DNA of 19,191 nt from JBOGEN01 sp050743265 (lineage in GTDB: Bacteria; Actinomycetota; Actinomycetes; JBOGEN01): positions 1-19,191 of the forward strand of contig JBOGEN010000057.1 in NCBI GenBank assembly GCA_050743265.1. The letters run 5' to 3'. A model generated the notes under the pieces. It was not told the origin of the DNA and searched no databases. It saw only the letters and a list, made by a program, of their open reading frames with translations. The position numbers and the translations under genes are program-made. Positions 12,758 through 19,191 of this stretch are shown one piece after another (the stretch's first letter is position 1; every line of letters begins with the position of its first letter).

Positions 12758-14812
12758 ATGCAGGACGAGCCGGCGCCGGACGCGACAGGGCAGCGTCCGC
12801 CACGCGACCGCGCCTGGGTCATGCGGACCTACGGCGGTCACTCGTCCGCGAGCGAGTCCAACGCGCTGTACCGCGGTGGCCTCGCCAAGGGGCAGACCGG
12901 TTTGTCCGTCGCCTTCGACCTGCCCACCCAGACGGGGTACGACCCCGACCACGAGCTCGCCCGCGGCGAGGTCGGCAAGGTGGGCGTCCCGGTCAGCCAC
13001 ATCGGGGACATGCGGGCGCTGTTCGACGGCATCCCGCTCGCCGAGATGAACACCTCGCTGACTATCAACGCGACCGCGATGTGGCTGCTCGCGCTCTACC
13101 AGGTGGTGGCCGAGGAGCAGGCCGGTACGCCGGGTGACCCCGACCCTGCCATGCTCGCCCAGCTGACCGGCACCACGCAGAACGACATCGTCAAGGAGTA
13201 CCTCTCCCGCGGGACGTACGCGTTCCCCCCGGCGCCGTCCCTGCGCCTGACTACCGACATGATCGCGTACACCGTGACGCACATGCCGCGGTGGAACCCG
13301 ATCAACATCTGCTCGTACCACCTGCAGGAGGCGGGGGCCACGCCGGTGCAGGAGGTCGCGTTCGCGATGGCCAACGCGGTCGCCGTGCTCGACGCCGTGC
13401 GCGACTCCGGCCAGGTTCCTGCCGGCCGGATGGACGAGGTCGTCGCACGGGTCTCCTTCTTCGTCAACGCGGGCGTGCGCTTCGTCGAGGAGATGTGCAA
13501 GATGCGCGCCTTCGTCGAGCTGTGGGACGACCTCTGCCGCCGCCGCTACGGAGTCGAGGACGCGAAGGCCCGTCGGTTCCGCTACGGCGTCCAGGTCAAC
13601 TCGCTCGGCCTCACGGAGGCGCAGCCGGAGAACAATGTCTCGCGCATCGTGCTCGAGATGCTCGGCGTGACCCTGTCGAAGGACGCCCGGGCCCGCGCCG
13701 TCCAGCTGCCCGCCTGGAACGAGGCGCTCGGCCTTCCCCGCCCGTGGGACCAGCAGTGGTCGTTGCGCGCCCAGCAGGTGCTCGCGTACGAGACCGACCT
13801 GCTCGACTACGACGACCTCTTCACCGGCTCGGTGGTGGTCGAGCGTACGGTCGCCGGCCTGGTCGAGGCTGCCCGCGAGGAGATGGCCCGCGTCGACGAG
13901 ATGGGCGGGGCGGTGGCCGCCGTGGAGAGCGGCTACATGAAGTCCCAGCTCGTCGCCTCACACGCGGAGCGCAGGCGGCGGCTCGAGTCCGGCGAGGACG
14001 TCGTCGTCGGGGTCAACCGGTTCACCGAGACCGAGCCGAGCCCGCTGCTCGAGGACCTCGACGCCGCGATCCAGGCCGTGGACGCGGACGTCGAGCAGCA
14101 GGCCTGCGACGCTGTTCGCGCCTGGCGGGCGCAGCGAGACGACTCTGCCGCCGAGGCCACCCTGAAGGCCCTCCGCGACGCCGCCACAGGGGACGAGAAC
14201 CTTGTCCCGGCGACGCTGGCCTGTGTCCGCGCCGGTGTGACCACGGGGGAGTGGTCCGGTGCGTTGCGCGACGTGTTCGGCCAGTACCGCGCACCCACCG
14301 GGGTCTCGGGGTCCAGCGGGGTCACGTCCCCGGGTGCGGAGATGGCCTCCGTCCGCGAGGCCGTACGCCGGACCGGCGAGGAGCTCGGCAGCCGGCTCCG
14401 CCTGCTCGTCGGCAAGCCCGGACTGGACGGGCACTCCAACGGGGCGGAACAGGTGGCCGTCCGTGCCCGCGACGCCGGCTTCGAGGTGCTGTACCAGGGC
14501 ATCCGGCTCACCCCGTCCCAGCTCGTGGCGGCCGCCGTCGAGGAGGACGTGCACTGCGTGGGGCTCTCGATCCTGTCCGGCTCCCACCGCGATCTCGTGC
14601 CTGACGTCGTCCGCGGGCTGCACGAGGCGGGGCTCGACGACGTCCCGGTGATCGTGGGCGGCATCATCCCGGACGTGGACGCCCGCTGGCTGCGCGCCCA
14701 TGGGGTAGCCGCTGTGTTCACACCGAAGGACTTCGGGCTCACCGCGATCATCGGACAGGTGGTCGACGAGATCCGTGCCGCGCACGGACTGCCCGCGGCC
14801 GTGCAGGCCTGA
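12758..14812 (+). CDS. meaA: Ethylmalonyl-CoA mutase-type B12-dependent acyl-CoA mutase
   Basis: An adenosylcobalamin enzyme that rearranges the carbon skeleton of an acyl-CoA. The 684 residues combine the substrate-binding TIM barrel (about 20-510) and the cobalamin domain (about 545-680) in one chain. The barrel starts with WVMRTYGGHSSASESNALYR and GQTGLSVAFDLPTQTGYDPDH. The LPTQTGYD and CSYHLQEAGATPVQE forms match Ecm/MeaA proteins rather than methylmalonyl-CoA mutase (LATHRGYD). The B12 domain has DGHSNG (557-562; H559 is the axial ligand), LSILSGSH and GGIIPD. In the ethylmalonyl-CoA pathway Ecm converts ethylmalonyl-CoA to methylsuccinyl-CoA. CGGAGGT precedes the ATG. Crotonyl-CoA carboxylase/reductase, epimerase and lyase genes are not in this window, so the pathway is inferred. 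Related isobutyryl- or hydroxyisobutyryl-type mutases are less likely alternatives. Confidence 0.88.
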   Translation: MQDEPAPDATGQRPPRDRAWVMRTYGGHSSASESNALYRGGLAKGQTGLSVAFDLPTQTGYDPDHELARGEVGKVGVPVSHIGDMRALFDGIPLAEMNTSLTINATAMWLLALYQVVAEEQAGTPGDPDPAMLAQLTGTTQNDIVKEYLSRGTYAFPPAPSLRLTTDMIAYTVTHMPRWNPINICSYHLQEAGATPVQEVAFAMANAVAVLDAVRDSGQVPAGRMDEVVARVSFFVNAGVRFVEEMCKMRAFVELWDDLCRRRYGVEDAKARRFRYGVQVNSLGLTEAQPENNVSRIVLEMLGVTLSKDARARAVQLPAWNEALGLPRPWDQQWSLRAQQVLAYETDLLDYDDLFTGSVVVERTVAGLVEAAREEMARVDEMGGAVAAVESGYMKSQLVASHAERRRRLESGEDVVVGVNRFTETEPSPLLEDLDAAIQAVDADVEQQACDAVRAWRAQRDDSAAEATLKALRDAATGDENLVPATLACVRAGVTTGEWSGALRDVFGQYRAPTGVSGSSGVTSPGAEMASVREAVRRTGEELGSRLRLLVGKPGLDGHSNGAEQVAVRARDAGFEVLYQGIRLTPSQLVAAAVEEDVHCVGLSILSGSHRDLVPDVVRGLHEAGLDDVPVIVGGIIPDVDARWLRAHGVAAVFTPKDFGLTAIIGQVVDEIRAAHGLPAAVQA

Positions 14813-14821
14813 GCGCGGGCG

Positions 14822-17800
14822 TCAGCGCACGTACCCCTGTAGGTCTGCGACGACGTCGACGCTGCCGTTGCTGTTGCGCAGGCGTATGGCGCCGTTCGAC
14901 CCGATCTTGACCACGGTGGTGGTCGCGGTGGCGCGGCCGTCGTGGGCGTAGAGCGTGTCGGGTGTGGGGGTGCTGGCGTCGCTCGGGTAGGCCTTGAGCG
15001 CGGTGCTGGTGGTCGCGTTTCGGGAGGTCAGGGTAACGACGGCTGCGGTGGCGTCGCCGGGGACGCCGTTGCTGCCGGCGAGGGCGATGTCGCGAGTGTC
15101 GCCGGCCCCGATCTTGGACTGGCTGGTGTTGAAGCCGGTCGTCGTGTTGATGAGCCGCTTCGGAGCCAGTGGCGTGTACGTGGTGCCGGGACTGCGGGGG
15201 AGGTAGTAGCCCTGCAGGTCCGCGACGACGTCGACACTCCCGGCGGTGTTGCGCACGCGGATGGCGCCGTTGGACCCGATCTTGACGACGGTGGTGCTCG
15301 CGAGGGCGCGACCGTTGTGGGCGTGCAGAACGCTGGCGTCGGGGCTGGCCGTCCCGCCGGGGTAGGCCTTGAGCGCGGTGCTGGTGGTGGCGTTGCGGGC
15401 GGTGAGGGTGACGACGGCGGCCGTGGCGTCGGTGGGGACGTCGTAGTTGCCGGCGAGGGTGATGTCGCGAGTGCCGCCGGCGCTGATCTTGGCCTTGGTC
15501 GTGTTGAACCCGGTCGCGGTGTTGATGAGCCGTGTCGGCGTGAGTGGCGCGTACGTGGTGCCGGGGCTGCGGGGGAGGTAGTAGCCCTGCAGGTCGACGG
15601 ACACGTCCGTGCTGCCGTTGCTGTTGCGCAGGCGGAGGGCGCCGTTGGAGCCGAGCTTGACGACGGTGCTGGTCGCGGTCGCGCGGCTGTCCTTGGCGTA
15701 GAGGGTGTTGGGGGTGGGCGTACTGGTGCCGCTGGGGTAGGCCTTGAGCGCGGTGCTGGTCGTGGCGTTGCGAGTGGTGAGGGTGACGACGGCGGAGGTG
15801 GCGTCGGAGGGGACGCCGAACCTGCCGGCGAGGGTGAGGTCGCGGGTGCCGCCGGCGCCGATCTTGGCCCGGGTCGTGTGGTAGCCGGTGGCAGTGTTCA
15901 TGAGCCGTGTGGGTGCCACCGGGACGAACACTGCCGGCGGCGTGCTCGCGAACGACGCCGTGTACGTGGCCGAGGTGTCCGGCGCGGTCACGTTGTGGGT
16001 CCGTGCACCCCCGTCGGACCAGCCGAGGAACTCGTGCAGCCCGCTCGTGTCCCGCTGCGGTGAGGGTGCCGCCAAGGAGTTCGCCGACCCGGCGATGACC
16101 GTACGCACGAACGGCGCGGGCAGCACGGTGTCGCCGAGCGCGAGCGTCCGGCCCGGTGGGCTGCTCTCCACCGTGAGGTTCACCGTCCGGGGGTCGAGCC
16201 TGACGACCTCGGAGTCGGGGAGCCCGTCCGAGTCCGTGGCCGTGAGGTGCAGCTCGAGGTGGGACGGGTACTCGTGGTCGGGCGCCGCGAACGACCCGGA
16301 CGCCACACCCTCGAACTTCCGCACGACGTGGCTGTGGCAGTCGTCGGGACAGTGCTGCTGGACGAGCGTCCAGGTGAGCGCGGACGCCGGCAGGGCGCCG
16401 TCCTCGGGGTCGGTCGCCTCGCCGGAGAACGAGATCACCTGGCCGACCCGCCAGGCGAGGCTGCCCGTCGGGGAGCTGATGGTCGCCTGGGGCGCATGCG
16501 CGTCGACGAGGACCGTCGTGGTGGTGCTGTTCAGCCCGCCGTGTCCGTCGTCTACCCGCAGCCGGACGGTCACAGGCCCCGAGCCCGTGTACGTCCTGGA
16601 GGGCGACGCGGCGAAGGAGTCGTCGAACTGGCCGTCGCCGTCGAGGTCCCAGGCGTAGGACAGCGGGTCGCCGTTCGGGTCCGTCGAGGTGGACGCGTCG
16701 AACCGTACGGTCAGCGGTGCCGAGCCGGACGGCGGCGCCGGCGTGGTCGTGATCCGGGCGGTTGGCGCAGCGTTGCCCGCGGAGTAGCTCACCCGGTGCA
16801 GGGAACCCGTGATGTCGACGTAGAACAGGTCACCGCCTGGCCCCGTCTGCAGCTCCACCGGCAGAGCCTCGGAGACGAACGTGTGGACGCTGTCGGGGTC
16901 GGGAAGCCCGTCCTCGCCCGGCTGCATCGCCCAGATGCAGCCCCGGGCGTAGTCGGCGAAGAACAGCGCGCCGTCGTAGTCCGCCGGGTAGGCGCCGCCC
17001 TCGTAGAACGCGACGCCGGAAGTGGACGAGCCGTTGGTCCTCCCGCAGGGCTCGCCGGGGACGACGTCCTGCGTGTGCGCGTAGTGGTGGTACGGAGTGG
17101 TGACGGTGGAGGGCCCCGCGTCGTACAGCCGGTTGCACATCGTGAGCCCGGCGGCCTCGTAGCCGCCCTGCCGTCCGGCGCCCTCGTAGCAGGGCCAGCC
17201 GAAGTTGTCGACGGTGCCGCGGGGGTCGGCCAGGCGGTTGATCTCCTCCTGCTGCTTCCACCCCACGTCGCCGACCCACACCTCGTCCGTGCCCGGCCGC
17301 ACGGTGAACCGGAACGGGTTGCGCAGGCCGGTCGCGATCACCCGGCGTACGTTGGCGTCGGACGATGAGGCTCGAGGGTTGTCGGGGAGTCCGGCGCCGG
17401 TGTCCGGGTCGATGCGGATGATCGTGCCGTCGAGCCCGAGCGGGTCGCCGGACGTGCGCAGGTCCTGGCTGCGCAGCGAGCCGCCCTCGGCGGTCGGCGC
17501 GCTCAGCGCGGTTCCCACGGGGCTCGGCGGGTCGCCGCACGGGTTGTCCGGCGTGGCGTCCGACTCGGGGTGGCCGTCCTGGCCGTAGTCGACGTAGTTG
17601 AAGCTCGCACCGTCGCCGCCCCCGGCGTACAGCGCGCCGTCGGAGCCGAACGTGACCGTGCCGATGGAGTGCGTGCTGAACTGCTGGCACCAGTCCTCGA
17701 CGAGTACCTTCTCGGCGGTCACCTGGTTGCCGCTCAGCGTGAGACGGGACACGCGGCCGCCGACGAGGCAGCCATCGGTGTTGGCCCCGGGCGGGGTGGG

Positions 17801-18286
17801 GCACTCGTCGTCGTTCGCGCCGGCTGTGCCCCATCGAGGCGGTGTGCCCCCGATCTTGGCGTCCAGCGTGTATGCGACGTACAGGTACGGCCGGCTCGGG
17901 AACCCCGGGTCGAGCGCCATCCCGAGCAGACCGCGGTCCAGGTAGTTGAACGTCTGCGTGCGCATGTCGGCGGCGACGACCGGACTACTGTCGGAGAGCG
18001 AGTCGAAGGCCATGACGACGCCGCGCTTCTCTGCGACGAACACCCGGCCGTCCGGGGCGAACTCGACATTCGTCGGCTCGGCGAGCCCGCTCATCACGGT
18101 CGTGTCCTGGAACCCGCTGGGAAGCGAGGTGGCGGCCTCGGCCGCGGGTTCCGTCGGCGTCACGCCCATGCTGACCGCGAGCGCCGCGGCGGCGAGGATG
18201 CCGACGGCGCTGCGGGCTGCGGTGCGGCGGGCCGCGGTGCGCCGGTGCGGCCGTGAGCCGTGATCAGGAGACGCGCGCCGCAGCAT
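14822..18286 (-). CDS. Secreted glucose/sorbosone-dehydrogenase-like protein with PKD, Ig-like and three C-terminal repeats
   Basis: A 1154-residue extracellular protein. Residues 1-52 form a signal peptide with a long Arg-rich n-region, hydrophobic core about 27-42 and probable cleavage near AEA-A (51-52). Residues about 55-500 are a PQQ-sugar-dehydrogenase-type beta-propeller: RGLLGMALDPGF, STHSIGTVTFGSDGALYAGGGDG (H206 the candidate catalytic His), GLRNPFRFTVRPGTDEVWVGDVGW (R322, N323), NFGWPCYEG and TSGVAFYEGG. A PKD domain follows (about 505-595; FDASTSTDPNGDPLSYAWDLDGDG), then an Ig-like module (about 598-700) and a small domain ending in TYTASF (about 703-779). Three 125-residue repeats close it (787-911, 912-1036, 1037-1154). 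No membrane anchor or sortase motif is seen. GGAGGT lies five bases before the ATG. It converges on meaA with a 9-bp gap. The substrate, and whether PQQ is bound, are unknown. Confidence 0.85.
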   Translation of the reverse strand: MLRRASPDHGSRPHRRTAARRTAARSAVGILAAAALAVSMGVTPTEPAAEAATSLPSGFQDTTVMSGLAEPTNVEFAPDGRVFVAEKRGVVMAFDSLSDSSPVVAADMRTQTFNYLDRGLLGMALDPGFPSRPYLYVAYTLDAKIGGTPPRWGTAGANDDECPTPPGANTDGCLVGGRVSRLTLSGNQVTAEKVLVEDWCQQFSTHSIGTVTFGSDGALYAGGGDGASFNYVDYGQDGHPESDATPDNPCGDPPSPVGTALSAPTAEGGSLRSQDLRTSGDPLGLDGTIIRIDPDTGAGLPDNPRASSSDANVRRVIATGLRNPFRFTVRPGTDEVWVGDVGWKQQEEINRLADPRGTVDNFGWPCYEGAGRQGGYEAAGLTMCNRLYDAGPSTVTTPYHHYAHTQDVVPGEPCGRTNGSSTSGVAFYEGGAYPADYDGALFFADYARGCIWAMQPGEDGLPDPDSVHTFVSEALPVELQTGPGGDLFYVDITGSLHRVSYSAGNAAPTARITTTPAPPSGSAPLTVRFDASTSTDPNGDPLSYAWDLDGDGQFDDSFAASPSRTYTGSGPVTVRLRVDDGHGGLNSTTTTVLVDAHAPQATISSPTGSLAWRVGQVISFSGEATDPEDGALPASALTWTLVQQHCPDDCHSHVVRKFEGVASGSFAAPDHEYPSHLELHLTATDSDGLPDSEVVRLDPRTVNLTVESSPPGRTLALGDTVLPAPFVRTVIAGSANSLAAPSPQRDTSGLHEFLGWSDGGARTHNVTAPDTSATYTASFASTPPAVFVPVAPTRLMNTATGYHTTRAKIGAGGTRDLTLAGRFGVPSDATSAVVTLTTRNATTSTALKAYPSGTSTPTPNTLYAKDSRATATSTVVKLGSNGALRLRNSNGSTDVSVDLQGYYLPRSPGTTYAPLTPTRLINTATGFNTTKAKISAGGTRDITLAGNYDVPTDATAAVVTLTARNATTSTALKAYPGGTASPDASVLHAHNGRALASTTVVKIGSNGAIRVRNTAGSVDVVADLQGYYLPRSPGTTYTPLAPKRLINTTTGFNTSQSKIGAGDTRDIALAGSNGVPGDATAAVVTLTSRNATTSTALKAYPSDASTPTPDTLYAHDGRATATTTVVKIGSNGAIRLRNSNGSVDVVADLQGYVR
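14825..15928 (-). repeat. Three tandem ~375-bp repeats (125-residue modules)
   Basis: Copies lie at about 15554-15928, 15179-15553 and 14825-15178, the last shortened to 118 residues by the stop codon. Each module starts P(V/L)xPxRLxNTxTG, continues with GTRDxxLAG, VPxDATxAVVTL and RNATTSTALKAYP, and ends SVDVVADLQGYYLPRSPGTT or a close variant. Copies are clearly homologous in DNA but not identical. Similar RLLDTRTG-type modules occur at the C-termini of many secreted actinobacterial proteins; their role is not established. Confidence 0.85.
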
Positions 18287-18366
18287 GCAGGACCTCCGCG
18301 TGATCGGGCGGCCCCCCCGGCCCCCGATGCCGCGTGCGCCTTCAGTGAACTGTTGTCGGAGGGCGC

Positions 18367-18372
18367 ATCATA
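18367..18372 (-). promoter_or_regulatory. Candidate -10 box upstream of the secreted dehydrogenase gene
   Basis: TATGAT on the minus strand lies within the 103-bp gap and would start transcription near 18360, giving a leader of about 74 nt. That leader holds two long G runs (minus strand, opposite the C runs at 18311-18317 and 18320-18324) and the GGAGGT ribosome-binding site. The -35 region is poor and would overlap the end of the DUF2071 gene. Confidence 0.35.
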
Positions 18373-18389
18373 GGGCCCGCCCGCACCGC

Positions 18390-19106
18390 CTAGGTGGCCG
18401 AACGCAGCAATCGGGGGTGGCCGAACCGCGCGGTGACACCGGCCGACCAGACGACGCTGCTGGGCCGTTCGGTCACCGCGATTCCGACGTGTCGCACGAT
18501 CTCGGCGTTCACGCGTTCGGGCTCGGCGCGGTGCAGTGGCCACGGGGCGTGATCGAGCGGAACGTGCCAGGTACGTCCTGCGCGGCTGAGGAACAGTCCT
18601 CCGCGCTCGACCAGGAAGCGTTGCGTCGGCGAGGGTTCGGGCAGTGACGGTCCGGCGCGGACCACAAGCGCTCCGTAGTTGCGCACGTCGTACCCGACCG
18701 CTGCGCCCTCGCGGACGACACTTACCGGACGCCACGCGTACGGCAGCCCAGCCGCACGTCCGACGAGCGCGGGGACCAGCCGTGCGGCATGCATCGCAAG
18801 GAACACCACGCCCTGCTCCCCGGCCGGCCCCACCCCGTAGAGCCGCACGTTGACCTGAGCGAACGTGCCCAGGTACGGCGGTGCAGGTAGCCCGGGCACG
18901 CCCACGCCGCGCATCCGCACGCCGACCAGTCCCACATACGTGCGCCCGTGCAGCGTGTCCGGGCGGATCCCCGGCGGCAGCAGCGGGGCGGCGACCGCGG
19001 GGTCCAGGGGCCAGTGCGCGAACACGACGTCCTCGAGGGACTGGCGGAGCAGCGGCACCCGCACCCGCCTCCCGGCTTCGCTCACCCGCCTCCCGGCCTC
19101 GCTCAC
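18390..19106 (-). CDS. DUF2071 (YqjF-like) family protein
   Basis: A 238-residue protein of unknown function. The N-terminal part LEDVVFAHWPLDPAVAAPLLPPGIRPDTLHGRTYVGLVGVRM, then GTFAQVNVRLYG and the C-terminal VWSAGVTARFGHPRLL, match the DUF2071 family. Start choice: the GTG at 19106 overlaps the upstream TGA as GTGA, with GGAGG at a good distance, so coupled translation is likely. GTGs at 19085, 19064 and 19058 are in-frame alternatives, because a 21-bp repeat duplicates the start region. The conserved domain begins only near the VPLLRQS segment (19058), so the first 16 residues may be dispensable. It probably forms an operon with the oxidase-like gene upstream. The secreted protein gene lies 103 bp downstream on the same strand. 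Confidence 0.78.
   Translation of the reverse strand: MSEAGRRVSEAGRRVRVPLLRQSLEDVVFAHWPLDPAVAAPLLPPGIRPDTLHGRTYVGLVGVRMRGVGVPGLPAPPYLGTFAQVNVRLYGVGPAGEQGVVFLAMHAARLVPALVGRAAGLPYAWRPVSVVREGAAVGYDVRNYGALVVRAGPSLPEPSPTQRFLVERGGLFLSRAGRTWHVPLDHAPWPLHRAEPERVNAEIVRHVGIAVTERPSSVVWSAGVTARFGHPRLLRSAT
19062..19103 (-). repeat. Tandem 21-bp repeat at the DUF2071 start region
   Basis: Two adjacent 21-bp units (plus-strand 19062-19082 and 19083-19103) differ at one base, and a partial third copy (CACCCGCC, 19104-19111) follows. On the minus strand each unit encodes SEAGRRV and carries both GGGAGG, a ribosome-binding-like string, and a GTG. The repeat therefore multiplies possible starts without breaking the frame. 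Confidence 0.7.
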
Positions 19107-19191
19107 CCGCCGCCTCCGAGCGCCGCCACCTCGGCGACCACGTCCTCGGCGCAGCCCCACGACAGGGTCACGCCGGCGCCGCCGTGGCCGT
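19103..19191 (-). CDS. C-terminus of a D-amino-acid-oxidase-like flavoprotein (partial)
   Basis: The last 29 codons before the TGA (19105-19103) read GHGGAGVTLSWGCAEDVV and then an Ala/Val-rich end. The (Y)GHGGAGVTLSWGCA pattern is the C-terminal FAD-binding signature of D-amino-acid oxidases and close DAO-family enzymes, which deaminate D-amino acids oxidatively. The gene runs off the right edge, so the substrate and the rest of the fold cannot be judged. The stop codon overlaps the DUF2071 start as GTGA. Confidence 0.75.
   Translation of the reverse strand, partial: GHGGAGVTLSWGCAEDVVAEVAALGGGG

Noticed and set aside
14813..14821. Terminator between convergent meaA and the secreted gene
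   Set aside because: The gap is 9 bp and I see no strong inverted repeat, only short GCGC strings.
15183..15595. Possible CRISPR-like or mobile repeat because of repeated strings spaced 375 bp apart
   Set aside because: The repeats are in-frame protein modules of the secreted gene, with a period of exactly 125 codons and no spacer structure or transposase.
16247..18256. Plus-strand open frames opposite the secreted dehydrogenase-like gene
   Set aside because: They are shadows of the minus-strand gene, which has a signal peptide, ordered domains and repeats.
18302..18325. G-quadruplex or hairpin in the leader of the secreted gene (C runs on the plus strand)
   Set aside because: Only two long G runs are close together and the flanking inverted repeat (ATCGGG/CCCGAT) is short, so it is not distinguishable from background in GC-rich DNA.

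Overview
The window is a GC-rich chromosomal segment of an actinobacterium. The GC content, frequent GTG starts, the order glyA - wecA-like - atpZ/atpI - atpBEFHAGDC, a long (272-residue) delta subunit and a mycobacteria-like c subunit all fit. The genus cannot be fixed from this sequence. I see no tRNA, rRNA, CRISPR array, insertion sequence or prophage gene, so most of the region is ordinary core genome with an accessory-looking right end.

Layout. Positions 1-45 hold the last codons of an upstream gene, overlapping a serine hydroxymethyltransferase (42-1295) that is followed by a WecA/MraY-family polyprenyl-phosphate sugar-phosphate transferase (1308-2411). A 279-bp gap carries a promoter and an 18-bp palindrome close to a Rex (or Crp) operator. 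The complete F1Fo ATP synthase operon follows: two small accessory membrane proteins (AtpZ- and AtpI-like), then a, c, b, delta, alpha, gamma, beta and epsilon (2691-10299). These genes are closely packed, several with stop/start overlaps.

The operon ends against a convergent PduO-type cobalamin adenosyltransferase (10315-10896, minus), with a GC-rich hairpin between them. Next come a small DUF2007-like membrane protein (minus), a 3-hydroxybutyryl-CoA dehydrogenase-like gene (plus), a VOC/glyoxalase-fold gene (minus) and an ethylmalonyl-CoA-mutase-type B12 enzyme (12758-14812, plus). The adenosyltransferase makes adenosylcobalamin, the mutase needs it, and the dehydrogenase acts on C4 acyl-CoAs. 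This suggests an ethylmalonyl-CoA (C2/C4 assimilation) context, although crotonyl-CoA carboxylase/reductase is not in the window.

The right end is on the minus strand. A 1154-residue secreted protein has a glucose/sorbosone-dehydrogenase beta-propeller, PKD and Ig-like modules and three tandem 125-residue repeats. Upstream of it are a DUF2071 protein and the C-terminus of a D-amino-acid-oxidase-like flavoprotein whose stop codon overlaps the DUF2071 start.

The features most worth a second look are regulatory or small-scale: the Rex-like operator over the atp promoter, -10 boxes placed for leaderless transcripts, a tandem 11-bp duplication of one of those -10 boxes, a 21-bp duplication of a ribosome-binding/start module, and a Met in the c subunit at the bedaquiline-contact position. 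I found no convincing wholly new multi-gene system.
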